Assembly (NCBI RefSeq): GCF_014451325.2
Contig: NZ_JACSCH020000026.1
Coordinates: forward strand, 41,368-105,367
DNA: 64,000 nucleotides
Reading direction: 5' to 3'
From: Streptomyces sp. CB02980
Lineage (GTDB): Bacteria > Actinomycetota > Actinomycetes > Streptomycetales > Streptomycetaceae
Positions 7,679 through 16,343 of the stretch are shown one piece after another. A program made the translations under genes and the position numbers. Positions within the stretch are counted from its first letter, which is position 1. Each line of letters starts with the position of its first letter. The notes under the pieces are model-generated. The model was not told where the DNA came from. It saw only the letters and a list, made by a program, of their open reading frames with translations, and ran no database searches.

Positions 7679-8511
7679 CCGAGCAGACCCTGACCCAGCC
7701 CGAGACCGAGGCCCAGATCCCCGCCCCCGCTCCCGAGAAGCCGGAGAAGCCGAAGAAGTCCCGCCGGCCGTTGCTCTGGGGCATCGCCCGCTGGACCGCC
7801 GCCGTGCTCGTCCTCGGCGGTGTCGGCGCGGGTACGGCCATGGGGATCACCGCCATGGAGCGCACCGACGTGCCGGGGCTCGCGACCGAGTCCGACGGCC
7901 GCTGGGACTACCCGAAGCTCACCCTTCCGGCGCTTCCCGCGGACGCTCCGCGCCCGTGGACGGAGGGCAACGACGCCGAGATCCACCACGCCGACCTGCG
8001 GCAGCTCCTGCTGCCCGCCCCGGCGGGCGCGACGGTCGACCCGAAGCTCAAGGGCGGCTGGACCGGTCTCGACTCGTACCTCGCGCTGCTGGCGGAGAAG
8101 GACCGGGGCGAGGTGAAGCAGTACATGGCGGAATCGGCGCTCCGGCACATCGCCGCCCGCGGCTGGACCATGCCGGACGGCACGACCACCCGGATCCACC
8201 TGTTGCGGTTCTCCTCGGTGGCGTTCTCGGAGGCCTTCAAGGACGGGGTCACGCGCGAGATCTCCCAGAGCAGCCGGCTGCCCCTCGGCGTCGACACGGC
8301 GGAGATCGACACGTCCACCCAGGACGTCGCGGTGCAGTACCTCTCCGTCTACTCCTACGCGGAGGCGGAGCCGTACGGTCCGCAGCAGACCCGCTGGAGC
8401 TACATCCAGGCCGGTGACACCTTCGCGGTGATCACCCAGACCCGGAAGGGCGGGGTGACGACCGTCCCGTTCCAGCAGACCGTGACACTCCAGGCGCAGC
8501 TGCTCGGCTAG
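7675..8511 (+). CDS. membrane-anchored extracytoplasmic protein, paralogue 3 of 3
   Basis: 278 residues. The ATG lies in an ATGA overlap with the previous gene. The cytoplasmic tail is rich in Pro, Glu and Lys, one helix spans about 38-58, and the outer domain carries LRQLLLPAPAG at 108-118. The shared layout and coupling suggest that the three products act together, perhaps as a complex on the cell surface. Function is unknown. Confidence 0.7.
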   Translation: MTEQTLTQPETEAQIPAPAPEKPEKPKKSRRPLLWGIARWTAAVLVLGGVGAGTAMGITAMERTDVPGLATESDGRWDYPKLTLPALPADAPRPWTEGNDAEIHHADLRQLLLPAPAGATVDPKLKGGWTGLDSYLALLAEKDRGEVKQYMAESALRHIAARGWTMPDGTTTRIHLLRFSSVAFSEAFKDGVTREISQSSRLPLGVDTAEIDTSTQDVAVQYLSVYSYAEAEPYGPQQTRWSYIQAGDTFAVITQTRKGGVTTVPFQQTVTLQAQLLG

Positions 8512-8572
8512 GCGGCGCGCCGGTCACAGCGTGCGAGACCCACCTCACCGAGTGGGCCGGGCCCCCGCCCAC

Positions 8573-8578
8573 TAAGCT
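8573..8578 (+). promoter_or_regulatory. possible -10 element for the micropeptide-nitrobindin unit
   Basis: TAAGCT lies about 45 bp before the GTG of the 32-residue gene; the -35 is not clear. Confidence 0.3.
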
Positions 8579-8624
8579 GGGGTCCGGCCCGTTCCGCCTT
8601 CACTGCTCAGTCGAGGAGCACCCT

Positions 8625-8723
8625 GTGATCATCTTCTTCGAAACCCTCCTGGTCCTGGTCGCCGTCGGCGTGATCGCCTTCGCCGGTCTGGCCGTGAAGA
8701 AGCTGTACCAGGGCCAGCGCTAA
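8625..8723 (+). CDS. 32-residue single-pass membrane micropeptide
   Basis: A GTG start preceded by CGAGGAGC gives a 32-residue peptide beginning MIIFFETLLVLVAVGVIA, almost entirely one transmembrane helix, with a KKLYQGQR tail on the positive side. Good ribosome binding site, codon bias and membrane character support a real gene. It sits 41 bp before the nitrobindin gene and may be co-transcribed. Function is unknown. Confidence 0.65.
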   Translation: MIIFFETLLVLVAVGVIAFAGLAVKKLYQGQR

Positions 8724-8764
8724 TCCTTCTCGCCAACCACTTCTAGAGAACGCCAGAGCTGCTC

Positions 8765-9337
8765 ATGATCGAGATCCCGTCCGACCTCAACCCGGGCCTC
8801 GTCCCCCTCGCGTTCCTGCTCGGTACGTGGGAGGGCGCGGGTGTCTCCGACTTCCCCGGCGCCGAGAAGTGCAACTTCGGGCAGTCCGTGACCTTCAGCC
8901 ACGACGGCCGGGACTTCCTCGAGTACTCGTCCCACTCCTGGGTCCTGGACAACGAGGGCAACAAGGTCCGTCCGCTGGAGAGCGAGAGCGGCTACTGGCG
9001 CATCGACAAGGACCGCAAGGTCGAGATCGTCATGGTCCGTGACCAGGGAATCGTCGAGATCTGGTACGGCGAGCTCGCCGACCAGAAGCCGCAGATCGAC
9101 CTGGCCACGGACGCCGTCGCCCGTACCGCGGCCTCGGGCCCGTACTCCGGTGGCAAGCGCCTCTACGGCTACGTCAAGAGCGACCTCATGTGGGTGGGCG
9201 AGAAGGCGACCCCCGAGGTCCCGCTGCGGCCGTACATGTCGGCGCACCTGAAGAAGGTCGTGACGCCGGAAGAGGTCGCGGACATGGCCCGCAACCTCGG
9301 CGACCTGCCGGACGACGGCATCGCCTTCTTCCGCTAG
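8765..9337 (+). CDS. nitrobindin-like FABP-family heme-binding protein
   Basis: 190 residues. The family hallmark GTWEGAG is at 20-26, followed by the alternating strands of a ten-stranded barrel. In nitrobindins a histidine near the C-terminal end of the barrel binds ferric heme, and His161 (in MSAHLKK) is the likely ligand. Nitrobindins isomerise peroxynitrite and bind NO; that role here is inferred from the family. The next gene is the nickel regulator nur, and a 10-bp tandem repeat begins at this gene's stop codon. Confidence 0.85.
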   Translation: MIEIPSDLNPGLVPLAFLLGTWEGAGVSDFPGAEKCNFGQSVTFSHDGRDFLEYSSHSWVLDNEGNKVRPLESESGYWRIDKDRKVEIVMVRDQGIVEIWYGELADQKPQIDLATDAVARTAASGPYSGGKRLYGYVKSDLMWVGEKATPEVPLRPYMSAHLKKVVTPEEVADMARNLGDLPDDGIAFFR

Positions 9338-9390
9338 AACCCGCTGGAACCCGCTAGAACCCGCTAGAACCCGCTGGAACCGGCTGGAAC
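9331..9390 (+). repeat. 10-bp tandem repeat, six copies, starting in the stop codon
   Basis: CCGCTAGAAC or CCGCTGGAAC repeats six times with exact 10-bp phase. The first unit contains the final Arg codon and TAG stop of the nitrobindin gene. A seventh degenerate unit follows. Confidence 0.9.
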
Positions 9391-9458
9391 CCCGCTGGAT
9401 CCTGTGGGATCCCGCCGGAACCTGGGGCGGAGCGCCGCGCCCTCCTACACTGGGGGGC

Positions 9459-9896
9459 GTGGTGAGTACCGACTGGAAGAGCGACCTGCGGCAGCGCGGC
9501 TATCGGCTGACGCCGCAGCGTCAGCTCGTCCTGGAGGCGGTCGACGCGCTCGAACACGCGACGCCCGACGACATCCTCGTCGAGGTCCGCAGGACCGCGT
9601 CCGGGGTGAACATCTCCACCGTCTACCGGACCCTGGAGCTCCTGGAGGAGCTCGGTCTGGTGAGCCACGCCCATCTGGGGCACGGGGCTCCGACGTACCA
9701 CCTCGCCGATCGCCACCACCATCTGCACCTGGTCTGCCGGGACTGCTCCGAGGTGATCGAGGCGGATGTCGAGGTGGCTGCCGAGTTCACCGGGAAGCTC
9801 CGTGAGACCTTCGGCTTCGAGACCGACATGAAGCACTTCGCCATCTTCGGGCGATGCGCGGACTGTACGCGGAAGGCGCTGGACAGCGAGTCGTAG
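9459..9896 (+). CDS. nur: nickel-responsive Fur-family regulator Nur
   Basis: 145 residues, colinear with S. coelicolor Nur. An N-terminal winged helix (about 1-80) contains the recognition-helix segment NISTVYRTLELL. All ligands known from the Nur structure are present: His70, His72 and His126 of the nickel site, and His33, His86, His88 and His90 of the second metal site. Cys93 and Cys96 form the usual CxxC. Nur binds DNA with nickel and represses the iron superoxide dismutase and nickel uptake genes while favouring nickel superoxide dismutase. The GTG at 9459 gives the known start MVSTDWK. Confidence 0.95.
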   Translation: MVSTDWKSDLRQRGYRLTPQRQLVLEAVDALEHATPDDILVEVRRTASGVNISTVYRTLELLEELGLVSHAHLGHGAPTYHLADRHHHLHLVCRDCSEVIEADVEVAAEFTGKLRETFGFETDMKHFAIFGRCADCTRKALDSES

Positions 9897-9905
9897 GCTT
9901 GCCCC

Positions 9906-10886
9906 ATGCAGCGACATTCAACGACCAGCCCTCTGCTGTCCCTGCCCGGCGCCGTCGCCGCGGAAGGCCGCGACGAAGGTGTCGCCGCGCACTACGGCGA
10001 CCTGTTCCGCGAGCAGCGCACCCTCGCCGACGGACGCGGTTTCGTCGACCTCTCGCACCGCGGTGTCGTCGCCGTCACCGGTGGCGACCGGCTGAGCTGG
10101 CTGCACCTGCTCGTCACCCAGCACATGACGGACCTCGCGCCCGGTCAGGCCACCGAGGCGCTGATCCTCTCCGCGAACGGGCACATCGAGCACGCCCTGT
10201 ACCTCGTCGACGACGGCGAGACGGTGTGGGCGCACGTCGAGCCGGGGACGCGCGAGGAGCTCGTCGCGTACCTGGAGTCGATGAAGTTCTTCTACCGGGT
10301 CGAGGTCGCCGACCGTACGGACGACATCGCCGTCGTCCACCTCCCGGCCGGTTCCATCGCCGAGGTGCCCGAGGGAGTCGTCGTACGGGAGACCCCGCAC
10401 GGCCGCGACCTCTTCCTGCCCCGCGCCGACCTGGAGTCCTTCGGGGACTCGCACGGCCCGGCCGCCGGCATCCTGGCGTACGAGGCGCTGCGCGTCGAGG
10501 CCCACCGGCCCCGGCTCGGCTTCGAGACCGACCACCGGACCATCCCGCACGAGGTCGGCCTCATCGGCAGCGCCGTCCACCTCCAGAAGGGCTGCTACCG
10601 GGGCCAGGAGACCGTCGCCCGGGTGCAGAACCTGGGGAAGCCGCCGCGCCGTCTGGTCTTCCTGCACCTGGACGGCAGCGAGGTGCTGCTGCCCGGGCAC
10701 GGCACCCCGCTCCGGCTCGCCGCCGACGGCGAGGAGGGCCGTCAGCTCGGCTTCGTGACCAGCTCCGTCCGCCACCACGAGCTGGGGCCGATCGCCCTGG
10801 CCCTGGTGAAGCGGAACGTGCCGGTGGACGCCCCGCTGATCGCCGGGACGACGGCGGCCGCGCAGGAGACCGTCGTCGAGCCGTAG
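9906..10886 (+). CDS. ygfZ: YgfZ/GcvT folate-binding Fe-S assembly protein
   Basis: 326 residues. The N-terminal two thirds match the aminomethyltransferase fold and the signature KGCYRGQET, with Cys230, is intact. YgfZ uses folate to help assemble or repair certain iron-sulfur enzymes. The ATG lies 9 bp after the nur stop, so the two genes probably share a transcript. The end of the gene is convergent with dtd, 15 bp away. Confidence 0.9.
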   Translation: MQRHSTTSPLLSLPGAVAAEGRDEGVAAHYGDLFREQRTLADGRGFVDLSHRGVVAVTGGDRLSWLHLLVTQHMTDLAPGQATEALILSANGHIEHALYLVDDGETVWAHVEPGTREELVAYLESMKFFYRVEVADRTDDIAVVHLPAGSIAEVPEGVVVRETPHGRDLFLPRADLESFGDSHGPAAGILAYEALRVEAHRPRLGFETDHRTIPHEVGLIGSAVHLQKGCYRGQETVARVQNLGKPPRRLVFLHLDGSEVLLPGHGTPLRLAADGEEGRQLGFVTSSVRHHELGPIALALVKRNVPVDAPLIAGTTAAAQETVVEP

Positions 10887-10901
10887 CGCCGCCGGGGTCG
10901 C

Positions 10902-11327
10902 TCAGACCTCCAGCAGCACCGTGAACGGGCCGTGATTCGTGAGCGAGACGCGCATGTCCGCTCCGAACCGGCCCGTCTCCACGTGTGCGCCCAGTTCGCG
11001 CAGCCGGGTCACGACCTCGTCCACGAGGGGCTCGGCCACCGGGCCGGGCGCGGCCGCGTTCCAGGTGGGGCGGCGGCCCTTGCGGGCGTCCCCGTAGAGC
11101 GTGAACTGGGAGATGACGAGCAGCGGCGCGTTCACGTCCGAGCACGACTTCTCGTCGTCCAGTACTCGGACGGACCAGAGTTTTCTGGCCAATTGGGCGG
11201 CCTTCTCCGGGGTGTCGTCGTGGGTCACCCCGACCAGCACGCACAAGCCCTCGCCGGTGATCTCACCGACGGTCTCCCCTGCGACGACGACACTCGCGCC
11301 GTCCACCCTCTGCACCACTGCACGCAT
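10902..11327 (-). CDS. dtd: D-aminoacyl-tRNA deacylase
   Basis: 141 residues beginning MRAVVQRVDGASV. The two family motifs are present: SQFTLYGD in the middle and a Gly-Pro motif (NHGPFT) near the end, which together form the active site at the dimer interface. The enzyme removes D-amino acids, and glycine, mischarged onto tRNA. It is transcribed away from rsiG. Confidence 0.93.
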   Translation of the reverse strand: MRAVVQRVDGASVVVAGETVGEITGEGLCVLVGVTHDDTPEKAAQLARKLWSVRVLDDEKSCSDVNAPLLVISQFTLYGDARKGRRPTWNAAAPGPVAEPLVDEVVTRLRELGAHVETGRFGADMRVSLTNHGPFTVLLEV

Positions 11328-11466
11328 ACGCCCCAACCTACCGAGTGGTGACCAGTCCGACGGATGAGGGGCCGAACGGGTGCAGAGCGCCTGCACGCGC
11401 CCCTGCATGAGTGGCACGATGCGTGTCAGGCGGTGCGGCTCCGCACCGGTCGAGGGGACGATTCTC

Positions 11467-12087
11467 ATGAGTGCACCTGGCACCGGGCCGACGCCGTCCG
11501 GCCCCGTACCGCTGATCCGCGCCGGAACCAGGGGCGGTGGACCGGGCGGAGGCCCGGCCACGCGCCCACCCGTACAGAGGACCGCCGAACCCGCCCTGCC
11601 GGACCGGACCCAGCCCGAACTCGGTGCGCTGCGGCTGCCCGAGCTGCGTGCCCTGCGCCGGGACGCGCAGAGCGACGAGGCCGACCTCAGCTACGTACGC
11701 CGGATGCTCCAGGGCCGGATCGACATCCTGCGGGCCGAGCTGGCGCGGCGGACCGACCCGGAGGCCCGGGTCCTCGACCGGCTCTCCGAGATCCTCGCCG
11801 ACGTGCCCTCGCGGCACCGCTCGTCGGCCCGGCACGTGACGCTGTCGACGCCGCGCAGCGAGGAGTACCGGCGGCTCGCGTCCGAGATGCTGTCGGAGGT
11901 CGAGCTGTCGGACCTCATGGCCCGGACGGACGACGAGCTGCACGCGGGGATGGGGCGGCTCGCCGGGTACGAGCAGCAGATCTCCCGGCGCCGGCAGCAC
12001 CTCCAGCGGACCGCCGACGACTGCAGCGCCGAGATCGCCCGCCGCTACCGGGAGGGCGAGGCGCAGGTCGACGACCTGCTGGCGTGA
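11467..12087 (+). CDS. rsiG: c-di-GMP-dependent anti-sigma factor RsiG (AmfC family)
   Basis: 206 residues. After a disordered Pro/Gly-rich start, two helices each carry a perfect copy of the c-di-GMP signature E-x3-S-x2-R-x3-Q-x3-D: E71-S75-R78-Q82-D86 and E169-S173-R176-Q180-D184. In S. venezuelae RsiG bound to c-di-GMP holds the sporulation sigma factor WhiG inactive. The start at 11467 is set by GAGGGGAC 8 bp upstream; an upstream in-frame ATG adds residues without a binding site. The gene is solitary and divergent from dtd. Confidence 0.93.
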   Translation: MSAPGTGPTPSGPVPLIRAGTRGGGPGGGPATRPPVQRTAEPALPDRTQPELGALRLPELRALRRDAQSDEADLSYVRRMLQGRIDILRAELARRTDPEARVLDRLSEILADVPSRHRSSARHVTLSTPRSEEYRRLASEMLSEVELSDLMARTDDELHAGMGRLAGYEQQISRRRQHLQRTADDCSAEIARRYREGEAQVDDLLA

Positions 12088-12095
12088 GCCGCGGA

Positions 12096-12155
12096 GAGGC
12101 CGGGCCCGAAGCCGCGCGGGCTGCGGAGGCCGGGCCCGAAGCCGCGCGGGCTGCG
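12096..12155 (+). repeat. 30-bp direct repeat, two tandem copies
   Basis: Two identical 30-bp units (12096-12125 and 12126-12155) begin 9 bp after the rsiG stop codon. Confidence 0.9.
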
Positions 12156-12233
12156 GAGGTCGCCGCCGGGCCGCGGAGGACGCCCGGGAAAACTCGGGTG
12201 CGGGTGCGCCGGGGCCGTGCGTAGGCTCGAAGG

Positions 12234-13478
12234 ATGACTGTCGACGTACGCGCGGTGACGGAGTCCGACTTCCCCGACTGGCAGCGCGCCCTGCGCACCG
12301 GCTTCCTCCGTCCGCCGGTCGTGACCGACGCGGAGGTCGCCGACCGGCTGCCGCACGTCGACCTCGCGCGGACGCTCGGGGCCTTCGACGGGGACCGGCT
12401 CGTCGCCACCTTCCGGTCCTTCCGGCAGGAGGTCAGCACGGTCGGCGGCGGCAGTCTCACCGCGGACGCGATCACCCAGGTCACCGTCTCCCCGACGCAC
12501 CGCAGGCGCGGACTGCTCAGCCGGATGATGACCGCCGACCTGGCCGCGGCGAAGGAGCGGGGCGACGCGATCGCCACCCTGATCGCCGCCGAGTACCCGA
12601 TCTACGGGCGGTACGGTTTCGGCCCGGCCACCTGGTGCAGCGAGTGGAGCGTGGACGTCCGCAGGACCGGGCTCGACCCGCGCCGCTCGGGCCGCCCGGA
12701 GGACGGCGGCCGGATCGATCTGACCGACGCCGACGAGATCCGCAAGATCGGCCCCGAGACGCACCGCCGGCTCGCCGGCGTCCGCGCCGGGGTGACCGAC
12801 CGCTCCCCGCGCGACTGGGAGGTCGGCACCGGCCTCGGCGTGCAGAGCGATCCGTGGCGGGAGCCGTTCTACGCGGTGTACCGGTCGGAGTCCGGCGAGG
12901 TCGAGGGCTTCGTGGGGTACACCTCGGACGACAAGTGGGACGACGCCAAGCAGCCGATGAACACGGCGACCGTACGGGATCTGATCGCCGTCACCCCGGC
13001 CGCCGAGCGCGCCCTCTGGCACTACCTGTGCTCCGTCGACTGGATCACCACCGTCCGCTCCGGCTACCGGGCGCCCGACGACACGCTGCCGCTGCTCCTG
13101 CCGGACCCGCGCGCCGCGAAGCTGCTGACGTACGCGGACATGCTGTGGGTCCGGGTCCTCGACGTCGTCCGGGTCCTGGAGAGCCGGACGTACCCGGTGA
13201 CGGACGGTCTGGTGCTCGACCTGCGGGACGGGGACGGGTTCGCCGGCGGGCGCTACCGGCTCGACGCCTCCCCGGACGGCGTCTCCTGTGTCCCCACGGA
13301 CGAGTCCGCCGATCTCGCCTTCGACATCGCCGAGTTGGGCGTGCTCGCCTTCGGCGACGAGTCGGCGGTTCGGCTCACCCGGCTCGGGCGCGTCGAGGAG
13401 CTGACGGCCGGCGCGGCCGCCCGCGCCGACCTGCTGTTCCGTACGCCGCTGCGGCCCTTCTCGCCCGACATCTTCTGA
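12234..13478 (+). CDS. Eis-like GNAT N-acetyltransferase with SCP2-like domain
   Basis: 414 residues. The first part is a GNAT domain with QVTVSPTHRRRGLLSRMM, the acetyl-CoA pyrophosphate loop; a second GNAT-like domain and a C-terminal sterol-carrier-like domain follow, the three-part layout of Eis. In Eis the free C-terminal carboxylate acts in catalysis; this protein ends in ...PDIF, consistent with that. Eis enzymes acetylate many amines, including aminoglycosides in mycobacteria. Substrate here is unknown. A long tandem repeat lies directly after the stop. Confidence 0.85.
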   Translation: MTVDVRAVTESDFPDWQRALRTGFLRPPVVTDAEVADRLPHVDLARTLGAFDGDRLVATFRSFRQEVSTVGGGSLTADAITQVTVSPTHRRRGLLSRMMTADLAAAKERGDAIATLIAAEYPIYGRYGFGPATWCSEWSVDVRRTGLDPRRSGRPEDGGRIDLTDADEIRKIGPETHRRLAGVRAGVTDRSPRDWEVGTGLGVQSDPWREPFYAVYRSESGEVEGFVGYTSDDKWDDAKQPMNTATVRDLIAVTPAAERALWHYLCSVDWITTVRSGYRAPDDTLPLLLPDPRAAKLLTYADMLWVRVLDVVRVLESRTYPVTDGLVLDLRDGDGFAGGRYRLDASPDGVSCVPTDESADLAFDIAELGVLAFGDESAVRLTRLGRVEELTAGAAARADLLFRTPLRPFSPDIF

Positions 13479-13482
13479 GGCC

Positions 13483-13640
13483 CGGCTTCTTCCGAGGTCC
13501 GGCGTCCTCTGGGGCGCGGCTTCTTCCGAGGTCCGGCGTCCTCTGGGGCGCGGCTTCTTCCGAGGTCCGGCGTCCTCTGAGGCGCGGCTTCTTCCGAGGT
13601 CCGGCGTCCTCTGAGGCGCGGCTTCTTCCGAGGCCCCCCG
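13483..13640. repeat. 34-bp tandem repeat, about 4.6 copies
   Basis: Units start at 13483, 13517, 13551, 13585 and 13619, each with CGGCTTCTTCCGAGG at the left. They fill the whole space between the stop of the Eis-like gene and the stop of the convergent ABC permease gene. Copies differ at single bases (CTGGGGC or CTGAGGC). Confidence 0.95.
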
Positions 13641-14408
13641 TCAGCGGGTACGGAGCCGGAAGAGGAACCCTGACGCGGCGAGCGCGAGGGCGAGCAGGGC
13701 CGCGCACCAACCCAGGGCGATCCACGGCGAGTTGCCGACCGGCTGGTCGAGCAGCAGGCCCCGCATGGACTCGATCAGCGGGGTCACCGGCTGGTGCTCG
13801 GCGAAGCCGTGGAGCCAGCTCGGCATGGTGTCGATCGGCACGAACGCGCTGCTCGGATAGGGCAGGAACATCACGAAGAAGGAGACCGCGCCGGCCGCCT
13901 CCGCCGTGCGGGTGACCAGGCCGATCGCCGCGGACAGCCAGGACACGGCCGTGATGTAGGCGAGCAGCAGTCCGATCGCCGCGAGCCAGCCGCCCGGTGT
14001 GGCGGCCGGTCGGAAGCCGATGAGGAACGCGGCGCCGAGGACGAGCGTGGTCGAGAGCGCGTTGCGGGTGAGGGCTGCGGCGACGTGCCCGGCGAGGAAC
14101 GCCGTCCCGCCGACGTCGAGCGTGCGGAACCGGTCGACGACTCCGAGGCGCATGTCCTCGCTGACGGAGACGGCGGTTCCCGACGCGCCGAAACCGGCGC
14201 AGAGGACGAGCACACCGGGGACGACGTAGGTGACGTACCGGGTGCCGGTGTCGATGGCTCCGCCGAAGAAGTAGACGAAGATCAGCATCAGCATGATCGG
14301 CAGCATCATCGAGGTGATGACGGCGTCGAGGTTGCGGCGGCTGAGGCGGATGCCGCGCCCGGCGAGGGTGCTCGCGGCGGTGAGTCCGCCCGTGAGGACG
14401 TCAGACAT
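13641..14408 (-). CDS. DrrB-like ABC-2 transporter permease
   Basis: 255 residues with about six transmembrane helices and the ABC-2 pattern (long first loop, LGVVDRFRTLDV coupling segment, FLPYPSSAFVPIDTMP near helix 5). It pairs with the ATPase gene upstream, overlapping it by 8 bp. Such DrrAB exporters extrude hydrophobic drugs such as anthracyclines. The actual substrate cannot be read from sequence. Confidence 0.9.
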   Translation of the reverse strand: MSDVLTGGLTAASTLAGRGIRLSRRNLDAVITSMMLPIMLMLIFVYFFGGAIDTGTRYVTYVVPGVLVLCAGFGASGTAVSVSEDMRLGVVDRFRTLDVGGTAFLAGHVAAALTRNALSTTLVLGAAFLIGFRPAATPGGWLAAIGLLLAYITAVSWLSAAIGLVTRTAEAAGAVSFFVMFLPYPSSAFVPIDTMPSWLHGFAEHQPVTPLIESMRGLLLDQPVGNSPWIALGWCAALLALALAASGFLFRLRTR

Positions 14409-15387
14409 GGCTGGGCTCCTGGTCGGCGGTGAGGGTCTTGTCGGCGGTGCGGGGCCTGTTGTCGGCGGTGAGGGCCAGAAAGACGTCGTCGAGCGTGGCC
14501 GTGTGCAGGCTGAAGCGGGCGATGTCCCGGCGCTCGGGGTCGAGCACGTCGAGCAGCTCCCGTACGTGGCCGGCGCTGCCGTCGGTGGGGATGCCGAGCG
14601 TGCGGGCCTCGGGGTCGTGGGCGGCGGTGGGGCCGGCGAGCGCGGCGAGCCGCAGGCGGCTCTCCTCGTCGTGCGCCACGACGTCGAGGCGGTGGGCGGC
14701 GTACCGGGCCTTGAGGCCGGCGGGGGTGCCCTCGGCGAGGGTGCGGCCCTTGCCGAGGACCGCGATCCGGTCGGCCAGCCGGTCCGCCTCCTCCAGGTAC
14801 TGGGTGGTGAGGAAGACCGTCGTACCGGCGTCGGAGAGTTCGCGGACGGCCTGCCACAGTTCCTGGCGGCTGCGCGGGTCGAGTCCGGTGGTGGGTTCGT
14901 CGAGGAACATCACCTGGGTCGTGCCGGGGTCGCGGACGAGACCGGCGGCGAGGTCCAGGCGGCGGCGCATGCCGCCCGAGTACGTCTTCGTGAGGCGGTC
15001 GCCGGCCTCGGTGAGGCCGAAGCGTTCGAGGAGTTCGGTGGCGCGGCGGGTGGCGGCGGGGCGGGAGAGGCCGGAGAGCCGTGCCGCCATCCGGAGGTTC
15101 TCGGTGCCGGTCTGGTTCTCGTCGACGGCGGCGAACTGTCCGGTGAGGCTGATCGCGCGGCGGACCCGGGAGCGTGCGGTGACGACGTCGTGTCCGGCGA
15201 CGCGCGCGTGGCCGGCGTCGGGTGCGGTGAGGGTGGCGAGGATGCGGACCGTCGTGGTCTTCCCGGCGCCGTTGGGGCCGAGGAGGGCGAAGACGGTGCC
15301 GCGCGGGACGTGGAGGTCGAGGGTGTCGAGGACGCGGACGTCTCCGTAGGTCTTGGTCAGACCGGTGGCTTCGATGGCCGGAGGCAT
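14401..15387 (-). CDS. DrrA-like ABC transporter ATP-binding protein
   Basis: 328 residues. Walker A GPNGAGKTT is at 37-45, the signature SGGM at 137-140 and Walker B FLDEP at 161-165, followed by a C-terminal domain of the DrrA type. It energises the permease encoded next. It diverges from two TetR-family genes, whose shared promoter region holds inverted repeats, so TetR control is likely. Confidence 0.92.
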   Translation of the reverse strand: MPPAIEATGLTKTYGDVRVLDTLDLHVPRGTVFALLGPNGAGKTTTVRILATLTAPDAGHARVAGHDVVTARSRVRRAISLTGQFAAVDENQTGTENLRMAARLSGLSRPAATRRATELLERFGLTEAGDRLTKTYSGGMRRRLDLAAGLVRDPGTTQVMFLDEPTTGLDPRSRQELWQAVRELSDAGTTVFLTTQYLEEADRLADRIAVLGKGRTLAEGTPAGLKARYAAHRLDVVAHDEESRLRLAALAGPTAAHDPEARTLGIPTDGSAGHVRELLDVLDPERRDIARFSLHTATLDDVFLALTADNRPRTADKTLTADQEPSHV

Positions 15388-15423
15388 GGCTGTGCTCCCT
15401 GGGCGTGTGGAGGCTGCCGTACT

Positions 15424-15470
15424 GCGTATGCCGTACGCGTTACTGTGTAAGGGTTACGCATTACTAGGAT
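15424..15470. promoter_or_regulatory. divergent promoter/operator of the drrAB-like operon and TetR genes
   Basis: An inverted repeat GCGTA-TGCCG-TACGC (15424-15438) is followed by two GTTAC direct repeats and a TAGGAT -10-like hexamer (15465-15470) facing the TetR genes. Its place between the regulator and exporter genes fits a TetR operator; not proven. Confidence 0.4.
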
Positions 15471-15509
15471 GGGCGTCAAGCGTGCGAGGTGGCCGGGAGG
15501 CGACGGGTT

Positions 15510-16343
15510 GTGACGAACGGCGAGGAACGTACGGGCGGCGGTGCCGGCGCCGGCGGTGCCGCGGGCACCGCCGGCGGGGGCGGAGCCGACGCGGCAGGTG
15601 GCGGCGGGACCTTCCTGCCGCCGAGCATCGAGGCGGCCTGGGGGCTCCGGGAGCGTCCCTCGAAGGGCCCCAAGCCCGGCCTGACCCTGGACCGGATCGT
15701 CGACGCGGCCGTCTCCCTCGCCTCGACCGAGGGGATCGGCGCCGTCTCCATGGGCCGGGTCGCCAAGGAGCTCGGCGCCTCGACGATGTCGCTCTACCGG
15801 TACGTCTCCGCCAAGAGCGAGCTGTACGTTCTCATGCAGGAGGCCGCCACCGGCGCCCCGCCCGAGTTCTTCCCGCCCGGCACTCACTGGCGCGAGGCCA
15901 TGGAGGCCTGGGCGTGGGCGCTGCGCGAGGTCTACCACCGCAACCTCTGGATGCTGCGGGTCCCCGTCTCGGGCCCGCCCGCGACCCCGAACCTGGTCGC
16001 CTGGTGGGAGAAGGCCCTCGTCGCCCTGGAGGGCACCGGTCTCGACGCCGGCTCCAAGATCTCGGTGACCCTGCTGGTCGGCGGATTCGTGCGCAACGAC
16101 GGCCTGGTCATGGCTGACCTCGCCTCGGTCATCGCCTCGGTCGAGGCGAACCCGGAGGAGGTGCTCGCCCGGTACAGCCGCACCCTGCGGCGGCTCGCCG
16201 ACCCGGAGAAGTACCCGGAGGTGGCGCGGATGCTGGACTCGGGCGTGATGGACGTCGCCGACGAACCCGAGGTCGAGTTCCGCTTCGGTCTGGCCCGGAT
16301 CCTGGACGGGGTCGCCGAACTGGTGGAAGGGCGTGCCTCATGA
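15510..16343 (+). CDS. TetR family regulator (TetR/VarR-type)
   Basis: 277 residues. A Gly-rich N-terminal tail of about 35 residues precedes the helix-turn-helix (LDRIVDAAVSLAS ... STMSLYRYV) and a C-terminal ligand-binding domain of the TetR_C type. The GTG at 15510 is chosen because GGGAGG lies 9 bp upstream. Divergent from the DrrAB-like operon and overlapping the next TetR gene by 4 bp, it is the likely local repressor. Confidence 0.88.
   Translation: MTNGEERTGGGAGAGGAAGTAGGGGADAAGGGGTFLPPSIEAAWGLRERPSKGPKPGLTLDRIVDAAVSLASTEGIGAVSMGRVAKELGASTMSLYRYVSAKSELYVLMQEAATGAPPEFFPPGTHWREAMEAWAWALREVYHRNLWMLRVPVSGPPATPNLVAWWEKALVALEGTGLDAGSKISVTLLVGGFVRNDGLVMADLASVIASVEANPEEVLARYSRTLRRLADPEKYPEVARMLDSGVMDVADEPEVEFRFGLARILDGVAELVEGRAS

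Noticed and set aside
13483..13640. Possible CRISPR array
   Set aside because: Units are contiguous with no unique spacers and no cas genes nearby; it is a plain tandem repeat.
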